A stretch of 64,000 bases of DNA from Oryzomicrobium terrae (GTDB lineage Bacteria; Pseudomonadota; Gammaproteobacteria; Burkholderiales; Rhodocyclaceae). The translations under genes and the position numbers were made by a program. Where the stretch lies: positions 930,001 to 994,000 of the forward strand of contig NZ_CP022579.1 in NCBI RefSeq assembly GCF_008274805.1, in the 5' to 3' direction. Numbering within the stretch: the first letter of the stretch is position 1; every line of letters starts with the position of its first letter. The notes beneath the pieces were generated by a model that saw only the letters and a list, made by a program, of their open reading frames with translations, did not search any database and was not told where the DNA came from. Of the stretch, positions 27,553-36,262 are shown one piece after another.

Positions 27553-28494
27553 ATGAGCAATCCCGCCAATTTTGGTGAAGCCGGCGACAACGCCGAACTT
27601 GAAGCGCTGTTCGATAGCATCGCCGCTTCCAGCGGTGCCCCTGCAGCTGCAGCACCGCCTCCGGCTGCTCCTGCTCCCGCACCGTCCGCAATTCCCGGTA
27701 CGGGGGATTCGGATGAGTTGCAGGCATTGTTCGATTCGGTGGCTGCAACCGCGCCTGCCGCAGCCCCCGTCCCTGCGGCTTCCACCGCTGCTCCGGTTCT
27801 TGCCCAGGAGTCCATGGAAGAGGCCGCACTCCTCGAAGTTCCGAAGGCCCTGATTGCCGTGGCTGGAGCAGGCGAGTCCTGGCCGGGGCAGGACCGGGTG
27901 TTCAACCGCATCGGCCAGATGGCCCGCCAGTTGCACGACACCCTGCGCGAGCTGGGTTATGACAAGCTGCTGGAAAACACCATGTCGGTTCTGCCGGATG
28001 CAAAGGATCGGCTGGCTTATGTAGCCAACCTGACCGAGCAGGCGGCGTGCCGGGTCCTCAATGCCACGGATATCGCCAAGCCGCTGCAGGATGACCTGCA
28101 GTCGAGTGCCGAGGCATTGGGCGGGCGCTGGGATCGCCTCTACGCCAAGGAAATGTCGGTTGAGGAGTTCAAAACCCTGGCGGCGGAAACCCGGGACTTC
28201 CTCAAGACGCAGGTGCCGCAAAAGGCGGCCGCGACCAATGACCAGCTGATGGAAATCATGATGGCTCAGGATTTCCAGGATCTGACTGGTCAGGTCATCA
28301 AGAAGATTGTCAGCCTCTCCCAGGAACTGGAAAGCGGGCTGATGAAGGTGCTGGTGGAAGCCATGCCTGAAGCTCGGCGCAACGACGAGGTTGATAGCCT
28401 GCTTAACGGCCCCGTGATCAATCCCGAGGGCCGGAGCGATGTGGTTGGGAACCAGCGGCAGGTGGATGACCTGCTGGAAAGCCTCGGATTCTAG
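27553..28494 (+). CDS. cheZ: protein phosphatase CheZ
   Basis: Dephosphorylates CheY-P. At 313 residues it is longer than E. coli CheZ (about 214). The extra length is an Ala/Pro-rich N-terminus (~1-95) holding two similar motifs, ELEALFDSIAAS and ELQALFDSVAAT. The core has the catalytic helix MMAQDFQDLTGQVIKKIV, with Asp and Gln at the active-site positions. The C-terminus ends VDDLLESLGF, the CheY-docking peptide. It is translationally close to cheY (3-base gap) and cheA (11-base gap). Confidence 0.94.
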   Translation: MSNPANFGEAGDNAELEALFDSIAASSGAPAAAAPPPAAPAPAPSAIPGTGDSDELQALFDSVAATAPAAAPVPAASTAAPVLAQESMEEAALLEVPKALIAVAGAGESWPGQDRVFNRIGQMARQLHDTLRELGYDKLLENTMSVLPDAKDRLAYVANLTEQAACRVLNATDIAKPLQDDLQSSAEALGGRWDRLYAKEMSVEEFKTLAAETRDFLKTQVPQKAAATNDQLMEIMMAQDFQDLTGQVIKKIVSLSQELESGLMKVLVEAMPEARRNDEVDSLLNGPVINPEGRSDVVGNQRQVDDLLESLGF

Positions 28495-28505
28495 GAGCAA
28501 CAACG

Positions 28506-30419
28506 ATGAGCGATTTCGCCGGGATGGAGGACCTCCTGCAGGATTTCTTGCAGGAAGCCCATGATCTCCTGTCCGATGTGGACAACAAGCTGGTCGATCT
28601 GGAAAAGAACCCGGATGACCGGGGGCTGCTGAACGACATCTTTCGTGGCTTTCACACCATCAAAGGTGGTGCTGGATTCCTCAACGCCACCGAACTGGTG
28701 ACGCTCTGTCACCTGACCGAGAACCTCTTCGACCGGCTGCGCAACGCCGAGATGCATCTGTCGCCGGAACTCATGGACCTGATCATGGCGGCGACCAAGG
28801 GCGTTCGCGATATGTTCGGCGAGCTCTCCGGTGGCGTGCAGCCCCGCCCGGCGGAAGAAGGGTTGATCGGAGCGCTTCGTACCACCCTGGAAACTGGCCT
28901 GGTACCTGGCGCCCCGGTGGTTGCCGCCCCGGTTGCCGCTGCCGCGCCAGCCGCGGCTCCGGTTGCGGCGACCGGCTCTGGCACGATTCCGGCCGGCCCT
29001 GATGGTGGCCCCGACTGGTCCGTCTTGCATGCAGCGATTACCGGCGTTCCCGCCGTTGTTCCGCCCCAGGCTCCGGCCGCCGCTCCCGTTGCGGATCCGG
29101 CTGCTGGCACCACGATGACCCCGGTCCCGCCGGCCTACGGTCGTCGCGCCGCCGACAAGCCCGGTACGCCGGCTCCTGCGGGACGGCGCGTTGAGGAGCG
29201 GGTGCGGGAAAACACCATCCGGGTCGATACCGCCCGCCTCGACCAGGTGCTCAACCTGTCCGGCGAAATCGGTCTGACCAAGAACCGGCTGACCAGCCTG
29301 CGCGTGGATATCCTGGCCGGCAAGAACGATGCGGACACCCTGCACGCCCTTGATCAGGCCGTCTCCCAGTTGGATCTGCTGGTTTCGGATCTGCAGAACG
29401 CGGTGATGAAGACCCGCATGCAACCGATCGGTCGCCTCTTCCAGAAGTATCCCCGTATCGCCCGCGACTTGGCCCGGCAATTGGGCAAGGACGTGGAGCT
29501 GGTCTTGGCCGGTGAGGAAACCGAGGTGGACAAGACCATGATCGAGGATCTGGCCGACCCCCTCATCCACCTCATCCGCAATGCTGTGGACCACGGTGTG
29601 GAAAATCCGGAAGACCGCGCCGCCGCTGGGAAATCGGCCAAGAGCCTGGTTCGTCTGGAAGCGCGCCAGGAAGGAGATCACATTCTCCTCATCATTGCCG
29701 ATGACGGCCGCGGCATGAGCGCAGAACGCATCCGTGCCAAGGCAGTGGAGAAGGGGCTGATTTCCGAGGAAGAGGCCAATACCCTGGATGAGCGCCAGAG
29801 CCTCAACCTGATTTTTCTGCCGGGTTTCTCCACCAAGACCCAGGTGTCCGACGTGTCGGGCCGTGGTGTCGGCATGGATGTTGTCAAGACCAACATCCAG
29901 AAGCTCAACGGTTCCATCGAGATCCGCTCCGAACCGGGCAAGGGGTCGGTGTTCATCATCTCTCTCCCGCTGACCCTGGCGATTCTGCCCGTGCTGCTGG
30001 TGCTGCTGGGTGATCAGCCCTTTGCTCTGCCGCTGTCGTTGGTGCGGGAAATCCTGCCGGTGGATCGCACCAAGATCCAAGAAGTAGGCGGCAAGGAAAC
30101 GCTGGTGGTGCGCGGCGAGATTTTGCCCGTGGTTTCCCTGGCCAAACTGCTGGGCTGGCCGCAGGAGCGCCCCGCCGAATATGGCGTGTTGATGCAGACG
30201 GCCGAGAAGAGCTTCATCCTTGGTGTGGACAACTTTGCGGGTCGCGACGACGCTGTGATCAAGTCCTTGGAGGACTTCCGTCCTCGTGGGGTGGCGGGTG
30301 TGACGACCCTGTCCAACGGTCAGATCGTGTTGATTCTCGACATGAAGGAATTGCTGGCCGATCTGGGGCAGCATCTGGAAGCGGATCCCCGCAACCTGCG
30401 TGCCCTGGAAATGCACTGA
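28506..30419 (+). CDS. cheA: chemotaxis histidine kinase CheA
   Basis: A 637-residue receptor-controlled kinase. P1 (Hpt) has phospho-acceptor His50 in FHTIKGGAGF. Between ~135 and 230 is an Ala/Pro/Val-rich stretch where the CheY/CheB-docking P2 domain would sit, and no P2 fold is apparent. P3 dimerisation (RVDTARLDQVLNLSGEIGL) follows. P4 has N box IRNAVDHGVE, G1 ADDGRGMS and G2 SGRGVGMDVVK. P5 (CheW-like) runs to the end (LPLSLVREILPVD, VVRGEILPVVSLAKL). It is the last gene of the operon, before a strong terminator. Confidence 0.95.
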   Translation: MSDFAGMEDLLQDFLQEAHDLLSDVDNKLVDLEKNPDDRGLLNDIFRGFHTIKGGAGFLNATELVTLCHLTENLFDRLRNAEMHLSPELMDLIMAATKGVRDMFGELSGGVQPRPAEEGLIGALRTTLETGLVPGAPVVAAPVAAAAPAAAPVAATGSGTIPAGPDGGPDWSVLHAAITGVPAVVPPQAPAAAPVADPAAGTTMTPVPPAYGRRAADKPGTPAPAGRRVEERVRENTIRVDTARLDQVLNLSGEIGLTKNRLTSLRVDILAGKNDADTLHALDQAVSQLDLLVSDLQNAVMKTRMQPIGRLFQKYPRIARDLARQLGKDVELVLAGEETEVDKTMIEDLADPLIHLIRNAVDHGVENPEDRAAAGKSAKSLVRLEARQEGDHILLIIADDGRGMSAERIRAKAVEKGLISEEEANTLDERQSLNLIFLPGFSTKTQVSDVSGRGVGMDVVKTNIQKLNGSIEIRSEPGKGSVFIISLPLTLAILPVLLVLLGDQPFALPLSLVREILPVDRTKIQEVGGKETLVVRGEILPVVSLAKLLGWPQERPAEYGVLMQTAEKSFILGVDNFAGRDDAVIKSLEDFRPRGVAGVTTLSNGQIVLILDMKELLADLGQHLEADPRNLRALEMH

Positions 30420-30440
30420 TCGCGCTAATCGCTGCGAAGT

Positions 30441-30471
30441 AAAAAAAGCGGGGCGTATGCCCCGCTTTTTT
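30441..30471 (+). terminator. rho-independent terminator after cheA
   Basis: GCGGGGC (30448-30454), loop GTAT, GCCCCGC (30459-30465), bracketed by an A-run and a T-run, so possibly bidirectional. It closes the motAB-che operon. Confidence 0.9.
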
Positions 30472-30581
30472 CGTTATGAGCAAGCAGAATTGGATTATTG
30501 ATAGGGGTGCTTGACAGCCGTTTTGTTTTATTTTTCCCATTAAAATAAATTGCTTAGCTATTTAATTTCCTGGTTTTTTTC

Positions 30582-30587
30582 TATAAT
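30582..30587 (+). promoter_or_regulatory. candidate -10 box of the flhB operon
   Basis: TATAAT lies 25 bases before the flhB start in an AT-rich spacer (30480-30600) that contrasts with the GC-rich surroundings. A TTGACA at about 30510 is too far upstream to pair with it. The start of the flhBA-flhFG-fliA-motCD operon must lie here. Confidence 0.45.
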
Positions 30588-30612
30588 GCCGGGAACCTAA
30601 AACGCACCCGGT

Positions 30613-31779
30613 ATGGCTGAAGATAGCGATCTCGAACGAACAGAGCAGCCAACAGGCAGGCGGCTCGAACAGGCCCGGGAAGAGGGGCAGGTCCCCCAGT
30701 CACGAGAGCTGGGGGCTTTTCTCGTCCTCATCACCGGTGCATCGACGGTGTGGTTCATGGGGGGGTATTTCGTTGACCGCATGCTCAAGGTCTTCAAAAA
30801 GGGCATCGCCTGGGATCGTCAGCTCGCTACCGACTCCAATGTTTTGCTGGTTCGCTTGGCGGATGTGGCGACCGATGCTGTTTTCGCTCTCTGGCCTCTG
30901 TTTTTGGTGTTGATCATCGCTGCCGTCGCTTCTCCGTTTTTCCTCAACGCCTGGAATTTCTCCTCCAAGGCCTTCTCTCCGAATCTCAATCGCCTGAATC
31001 CCATGAGCGGGATGGGGCGCATTTTTTCCTGGAATGGCCTGGTCGAGTTGGCCAAGGCGGTCGTCAAGGCGGGGCTGGTCGGTGGCGTCGCCATCTGGGT
31101 CATCTGGCGTGAGATCGATCAGCTGCTGGGCCTGTCGTCCCAATCGCTGGAAGCGGGCCTGGCCGATGCCGGCCACCTGATGGCCTGGAGCTTCCTGGTG
31201 ATTGCGGCGGCCATGGTGCTGATCGTTGCGGCGGACGTGCCGTTTCAGCTGTGGCAGTACTACGACAAGCTGAAAATGACCAAGGAAGAGGTCAAACAGG
31301 AAATGAAGGAAATGGAGGGTAGTCCCGAGGTCAAGGGGCGTATCCGTCAGTTGATGCGTGAAGCCGCTCGCAAGCGCATGATGTCCGCCATTCCCAAGGC
31401 CGATGTGATCGTTACCAACCCGACCCACTTTGCCGTGGCCCTGGCCTATCAGAGCGGCATGAAAGCTCCCAAGGTGGTGGCCAAGGGGATGGGGGTGATT
31501 GCCTTGAAGATCCGGGAGATCGGCACTGAGCACGGCGTGGCATTCCTGGAGGCCCCGCCCCTGGCTCGGGCCTTGTACAAACACGTCGAACTCGAAGCGG
31601 AAATTCCCGGTACTTTGTACAACGCCGTCGCCGAAGTGCTGGCCTATGTGTATCAACTGCGCCGCTACCGAAGCGAGGGGGGCGATTATCCGGTGCCGCC
31701 GCGGGATCTGCCGATTCCGCCGGAACTGGTGCCGCCGGCTCCGGCCGAACCGGCCTTGGCTGGAGCGCTAAATGGCTGA
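30613..31779 (+). CDS. flhB: flagellar export switch protein FlhB
   Basis: Inner-membrane component of the flagellar type III export gate that switches substrate class from rod/hook to filament. 388 residues: four membrane helices (~30-215), then the cytoplasmic domain with the autocleavage site NPTH (Asn269-Pro270). KMTKEEVKQEMKEMEGSPEVK precedes it, as in FlhB family members. The C-terminal ~25 residues are Pro-rich. flhA overlaps the last 8 bases. Confidence 0.96.
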   Translation: MAEDSDLERTEQPTGRRLEQAREEGQVPQSRELGAFLVLITGASTVWFMGGYFVDRMLKVFKKGIAWDRQLATDSNVLLVRLADVATDAVFALWPLFLVLIIAAVASPFFLNAWNFSSKAFSPNLNRLNPMSGMGRIFSWNGLVELAKAVVKAGLVGGVAIWVIWREIDQLLGLSSQSLEAGLADAGHLMAWSFLVIAAAMVLIVAADVPFQLWQYYDKLKMTKEEVKQEMKEMEGSPEVKGRIRQLMREAARKRMMSAIPKADVIVTNPTHFAVALAYQSGMKAPKVVAKGMGVIALKIREIGTEHGVAFLEAPPLARALYKHVELEAEIPGTLYNAVAEVLAYVYQLRRYRSEGGDYPVPPRDLPIPPELVPPAPAEPALAGALNG

Positions 31780-33859
31780 CGCCACCGCAGCCCTGCGCGG
31801 CCTGTTCGGTCGCATGTCGCCTCAGCAGTTGGCGGGGCCGATCCTGATTCTGATGATCCTGGCGATGATGGTGCTGCCGCTGCCCGCCTTCGCCCTGGAT
31901 ATTTTCTTCACCTTCAATATCGCCCTGTCGATCATCGTCTTGCTGGCGGCGATCAATACCCAGAAGCCCCTGGAATTCTCGGTTTTTCCAACCCTGCTGC
32001 TGGTCACGACCCTGCTGCGCCTGTCGCTCAACGTGGCGTCGACCCGGGTTGTGCTGTTGCACGGTCATGAAGGGCCCGATGCTGCCGGCAAGGTGATCGA
32101 GGCATTCGGCCACTTTCTGGTGGGGGGCAACTACGCTATCGGCCTGATCGTCTTCCTGATTCTGGTGGTGATCAACTTCGTGGTGATCACCAAGGGTGCC
32201 GGCCGGGTCGCCGAAGTGTCGGCGCGCTTTACCCTGGACGCCATGCCGGGCAAGCAGATGGCCATCGATGCCGACCTCAACGCCGGCCTGATCGGCGAGG
32301 ACGATGCCCGCAAGCGCCGCTCTGAAATCGCCATGGAAGCCGACTTCTACGGTTCCATGGACGGTTCGTCGAAATTCGTCCGTGGCGATGCCGTTGCCGG
32401 TATCGTGATCATGCTGATCAACGTCATCGGCGGCTTGATCATCGGCGTGCTGCAGCACAACATGGATGCCGCTACCGCCATGAAGCAGTATGTGCTGCTG
32501 ACCATCGGCGACGGCTTGGTGGCTCAGATCCCGGCACTGATGATTTCCATTGCCGCCGGTATGGTGGTGACCCGGGTGGGCGATACCGAACCGATCGCCC
32601 AGCAGTTCCTCAGCCAATTGCTTTCCAACAGCCGCGTGATGGGCGTGACGGCCGTGATCGTCGGCGGCTTGGGCATCATCCCGGGCATGCCCAACCTGGT
32701 CTTCCTGCTCTTCGCCGGTGTGTTGGGCTACTACTCCTGGCGGCTGTCGAAGAAAAGCGAGGAGGTGGTCAAGAGCAAGCCTGTGCCGGTGCAGCCCAAA
32801 GCAGCGCCGGAGTCCCAGGAAGCGTCCTGGAACGACGTCTTGCCAGTGGATGTGTTGGGCCTGGAAGTGGGCTACCGTCTTATCCCGCTGGTCGACAAAG
32901 GGCAGGATGGCGAATTGCTCAAGCGCATTCGCGGTATCCGCAAGAAATTTGCCCAGGAAATCGGTTTTCTCGTTCCTTCGGTGCATATTCGCGACAATCT
33001 GGAGCTCAAGCCCAACACCTACCGTATCCAACTCAAGGGCGTGGAGATCGGTAGCGGTGATGCCTTCCCGGGCCAGTTCCTAGCGATCAATCCGGGGCGC
33101 GTCGCTGCCGAAGTCCCGGGTAACAAGACCATCGATCCTGCGTTTGGGTTGCCGGCGGTATGGGTCGATGCCACCCTCAAGGATCAGGCCCAGGCCTTCG
33201 GTTACACGGTGGTGGACGCCAGCACCGTGGTGGCTACTCACCTCAACCACCTGATCATGTCCCATGCCGCCGAGTTGCTCGGCCGCCAGGAAACCCAGGC
33301 CCTGGTGGATTACGTCAGCAAGGAAGCGCCCAAGCTCACCGAAGATCTGGTGCCGAAGGTCCTGCCGCTGGGCACCCTGCAGAAGGTCCTGCAAAACCTG
33401 TTGGACGAGGGGATCACGATCCGCGACATGCGAACCATCCTGGAAACCCTGGCCGAGCAGGCGCCGCGCAATACCGATGCGGACGCCCTCACTGCCCAGG
33501 TGCGCCAGTCGATGGGCCGTGCGATCATCCAGCAACTTTATCCCGGGGGGGCGGACATGCAGGTCATGGCCCTCGATCCGCAGTTGGAACGCATCCTCGT
33601 TCAGGCCGTGTCCGGCTCTGGCGAAGGAGCGACCATCGAGCCCGGCCTCGCCGATACCCTGGTGCGCGAAACCGCCACGGCGGCGCAGCGTCAGGAAGAA
33701 CTTGGCCTGCCCGCCGTGCTGCTGGTACCCGGCAGCATTCGAGCCCTCCTGTCCCGTTTCCTCCGTCGCTCGGTACCCCAGTTGAAAGTCATTGCCCATT
33801 CGGAAGTGCCTGAGACCAAGATCATCAAGGTGACCTCGATCATCGGAGGTAGGTCATGA
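31772..33859 (+). CDS. flhA: flagellar export gate protein FlhA
   Basis: Large export-gate subunit, 695 residues. Eight membrane helices in the first ~320 residues include the FHIPEP-family signature region (LFTFNIALSIIVLLA-like start, LLLVTTLLRLSLNVASTRVVLL). The C-terminal cytoplasmic ring domain (VLPVDVLGLEVGYRLIPLVD onward) docks chaperone-substrate complexes. The start overlaps flhB and the stop overlaps the flhF ATG by 4 bases, indicating translational coupling. Confidence 0.97.
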   Translation: MADATAALRGLFGRMSPQQLAGPILILMILAMMVLPLPAFALDIFFTFNIALSIIVLLAAINTQKPLEFSVFPTLLLVTTLLRLSLNVASTRVVLLHGHEGPDAAGKVIEAFGHFLVGGNYAIGLIVFLILVVINFVVITKGAGRVAEVSARFTLDAMPGKQMAIDADLNAGLIGEDDARKRRSEIAMEADFYGSMDGSSKFVRGDAVAGIVIMLINVIGGLIIGVLQHNMDAATAMKQYVLLTIGDGLVAQIPALMISIAAGMVVTRVGDTEPIAQQFLSQLLSNSRVMGVTAVIVGGLGIIPGMPNLVFLLFAGVLGYYSWRLSKKSEEVVKSKPVPVQPKAAPESQEASWNDVLPVDVLGLEVGYRLIPLVDKGQDGELLKRIRGIRKKFAQEIGFLVPSVHIRDNLELKPNTYRIQLKGVEIGSGDAFPGQFLAINPGRVAAEVPGNKTIDPAFGLPAVWVDATLKDQAQAFGYTVVDASTVVATHLNHLIMSHAAELLGRQETQALVDYVSKEAPKLTEDLVPKVLPLGTLQKVLQNLLDEGITIRDMRTILETLAEQAPRNTDADALTAQVRQSMGRAIIQQLYPGGADMQVMALDPQLERILVQAVSGSGEGATIEPGLADTLVRETATAAQRQEELGLPAVLLVPGSIRALLSRFLRRSVPQLKVIAHSEVPETKIIKVTSIIGGRS

Positions 33860-35364
33860 ACGTCAAGAAATTCATTGCGGCCAACGCCCGGGAGGCGTTG
33901 CGCAAGGTCAAGGAAACCCTCGGGGCCGATGCCATCATCCTCTCCAATCGCGGTGTCGCGGGCGGGGTCGAAATCATGGCGGTGGCTGCTCGGGACATGG
34001 CGGCCATTGCGCCGGGGGCGTCCCGGGACGAGCAGGGCTTGTCCCGTCCTAACGTGATGCCGCGTGAACTGGAAAACAGCGACGATTACTCGGTCAGCCT
34101 GTCCGCCGCCCGCAAGGCAGCGACGGCACCGGTGCGGCCGACGCCGATGCCGTTGGCCGATCTGGCCGGTGGCGCGCCCCCCGCGCCGGAGCAACGTCCG
34201 GCGCCTGCCCGTAGTCTTGCTCCGGAGGCGGCGTATGCCCCATTCCGGCAGATTCGCCAGGAAAATCGCCAGGACCATGGTCCTGCGTCCCGAAATGCCG
34301 AACTTCCTCGTGCGCCGCAACCTTCCCACGAGCCCGCTGCCGCCAGCGAACTGCGCCGCGCGATTCGCCCCGAGGCGGCGCCGCGGATGGAGGAACCGGC
34401 GGTATCCCACGCCGTGATGGACGAACTGCGCGCATTGCGCAAGGTGGTGGAGCAGCACCTGGCGGGCTTCAGCTGGGCGGAGACCGGGCGTACCGAGCCG
34501 GGCAAGACCCAGGCGCTGGCCCAGCTTCTTGATGCCGGCTTTTCGCCACAATTTGCCCGTGATTTATTGTCCGGACTTCCCTCCGGGCTGGATGCCACCC
34601 AGGCCATGATGTGGGTCAAGGGAGCGGCGGACCGGTCTTTGATGACGCTGTCGTCCGACGCCGACATCATCGAGCAGGGGGGGGTCTATGCCTTGGTCGG
34701 TCCAACCGGTGTGGGCAAGACCACCACGACTGCCAAGCTTGCAGCCCGTTGCGTGGTGCGCCATGGTGCAGCCAAAGTCGCGTTGGTAACCACCGACGGT
34801 TACCGGATCGGGGCCCACGAGCAACTGCGCATTTATGGCCGCATTCTGGGGGTGTCGGTACATCTGGTCCGCGATGCTGCCGACCTGCGCCAGACCCTGG
34901 CGGAGCTTTCCCACAAGCACATGGTGTTGATCGACACCATGGGGATGAGCCAGAAAGACAAGCATGTACAAGAACAGATCGCCATGCTGGTATCCGGCGG
35001 CAGCGTACGCCGTCTGTTGCTGCTTTCCGCGACCAGCCGGGGCGATACCCTGGATGATGTGATCCGCGCCTATCGGGGGGAACAGCCAGGGGATGGCGTG
35101 GCGGGGTGCATCCTGACCAAGGTGGATGAAGCAGCCAGCCTGGCGACTTCCCTGGACGCGGTAATCCGTCATGGCCTGTCCCTGCATTACGTCTCCAATG
35201 GTCAGCGGGTGCCTGAGGATCTCCATCTGCCCAATCGCAACTACCTGCTGCACCGTGCTTTTCGTGATGTGCCTGGTACCTCGCCGCACCGCTATTCCGG
35301 GGTGGAATCGACCCTGGTGATGGCCAATGCCGGCTTGTCCACCACGGGTGGCGGCCATGGCTGA
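33856..35364 (+). CDS. flhF: SRP-type GTPase FlhF, flagellar placement
   Basis: GTPase that marks the pole for flagellum assembly. 502 residues: a basic N-terminal B domain (MNVKKFIAANAREALRKVKE), a long Pro/Ala/Arg-rich region (~65-175), then NG domains with P-loop GPTGVGKTTTTAKLA, the TTDGYRIGAHEQL and LIDTMGMSQKD switch motifs and LTKVDEAASL. The presence of FlhF with FlhG suggests polar flagella. It overlaps flhA by 4 bases and flhG by 8. Confidence 0.95.
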   Translation: MNVKKFIAANAREALRKVKETLGADAIILSNRGVAGGVEIMAVAARDMAAIAPGASRDEQGLSRPNVMPRELENSDDYSVSLSAARKAATAPVRPTPMPLADLAGGAPPAPEQRPAPARSLAPEAAYAPFRQIRQENRQDHGPASRNAELPRAPQPSHEPAAASELRRAIRPEAAPRMEEPAVSHAVMDELRALRKVVEQHLAGFSWAETGRTEPGKTQALAQLLDAGFSPQFARDLLSGLPSGLDATQAMMWVKGAADRSLMTLSSDADIIEQGGVYALVGPTGVGKTTTTAKLAARCVVRHGAAKVALVTTDGYRIGAHEQLRIYGRILGVSVHLVRDAADLRQTLAELSHKHMVLIDTMGMSQKDKHVQEQIAMLVSGGSVRRLLLLSATSRGDTLDDVIRAYRGEQPGDGVAGCILTKVDEAASLATSLDAVIRHGLSLHYVSNGQRVPEDLHLPNRNYLLHRAFRDVPGTSPHRYSGVESTLVMANAGLSTTGGGHG

Positions 35365-36247
35365 TTTCTACGTCGACCAAGCTGCCGGATTGCGCCGCCT
35401 GTTCGGCCAGGAGCCGGTTCGGGTCGTCAATTTCATCGCGGGGCGGACAGGCGTTGGGAGGACCGTCGCCTTGGCCCAACTGGCCGCAACCCTGGCGCGC
35501 CAGGGTCAGGAAGTGCTGGTGCTTGATGAAAACATCCGCAAGCCTGTGGCCGATTTGTTTGGGGTTCCGCACCGCGCCGACCTGTTCCAGGTGATGAATG
35601 GCCATGTGGCGATGGCCGAAGCTCTGTTGCCCGTTTGTGCGGGTGTGACCGTGCTGCCGGTGGCCCGGGCGATCCGCGCCATGGCTGGCTTCAACCCGGC
35701 GCAGCAGCGCGCCCTGGTCGGCGCCTTGGAGCAGATCGACCGTCCAGTAGATGTGATCCTGGTGGATAGCGCCCAGGATAATCCGGCCGGGGTGTCTCCC
35801 CTGGGGTTGGCTGCCAGCGAAACGATGGTCGTGGTATCCGGGGATACCGCGGCCATTACCGAGGCCTATGCCTTGATCAAGCGGATGAGCATGACTTATG
35901 GGCGCCGGCATTTTCGTGCCCTGCTCAACAATATCCGCCTTCCGGAAGAAGCGGCGGCGATCTTCGACAACATGGCCCAAGTGGCTGCCAGCCGCTTGGG
36001 GGTGCGTGTGGACCTGGCGGCAACCTTGCCCCACGACGAGGCCTTGCGGCGCGCTGTGCAGGTTGCCCAACCGGTCATCGGCGCCTATCCCGATAGTCCG
36101 GTTGCTTATGCTCTGCGGATGTTGGCTGCCGACCTGATGACTTGGCCTGTCGCCGATTCCCAAGGACCGGGCGGGCTCGGACAGTTCACCCAACAGCTGT
36201 TACACTTGAGCCAACGCATAACGCCTGCCGCCGTCCACGCCGGATAG
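35357..36247 (+). CDS. flhG: FlhG/FleN-type MinD-like protein with altered P-loop
   Basis: Flagellar-number regulator, 296 residues from the ATG at 35357, inside the flhF end. The N-terminus has DQAAGLRRL (residues 7-15), matching the DQAxxLR helix that stimulates FlhF. The deviant Walker A, normally KGGVGKT, reads GRTGVGRT: both the signature and the P-loop lysines are arginine (Arg30, Arg35; codons cgg and agg). The Walker A' position reads VLVLDENIRKP and Walker B reads VILVDSAQDN. ATP binding or hydrolysis is therefore doubtful, while the fold and operon position (between flhF and fliA) are standard. Confidence 0.88.
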   Translation: MADFYVDQAAGLRRLFGQEPVRVVNFIAGRTGVGRTVALAQLAATLARQGQEVLVLDENIRKPVADLFGVPHRADLFQVMNGHVAMAEALLPVCAGVTVLPVARAIRAMAGFNPAQQRALVGALEQIDRPVDVILVDSAQDNPAGVSPLGLAASETMVVVSGDTAAITEAYALIKRMSMTYGRRHFRALLNNIRLPEEAAAIFDNMAQVAASRLGVRVDLAATLPHDEALRRAVQVAQPVIGAYPDSPVAYALRMLAADLMTWPVADSQGPGGLGQFTQQLLHLSQRITPAAVHAG

Positions 36248-36262
36248 CCAGTACCAGAGCCG

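Noticed and set aside
28491-30416. 641-codon open frame on the minus strand
   Set aside because: Antisense shadow of cheA with low-complexity His/Gln composition.
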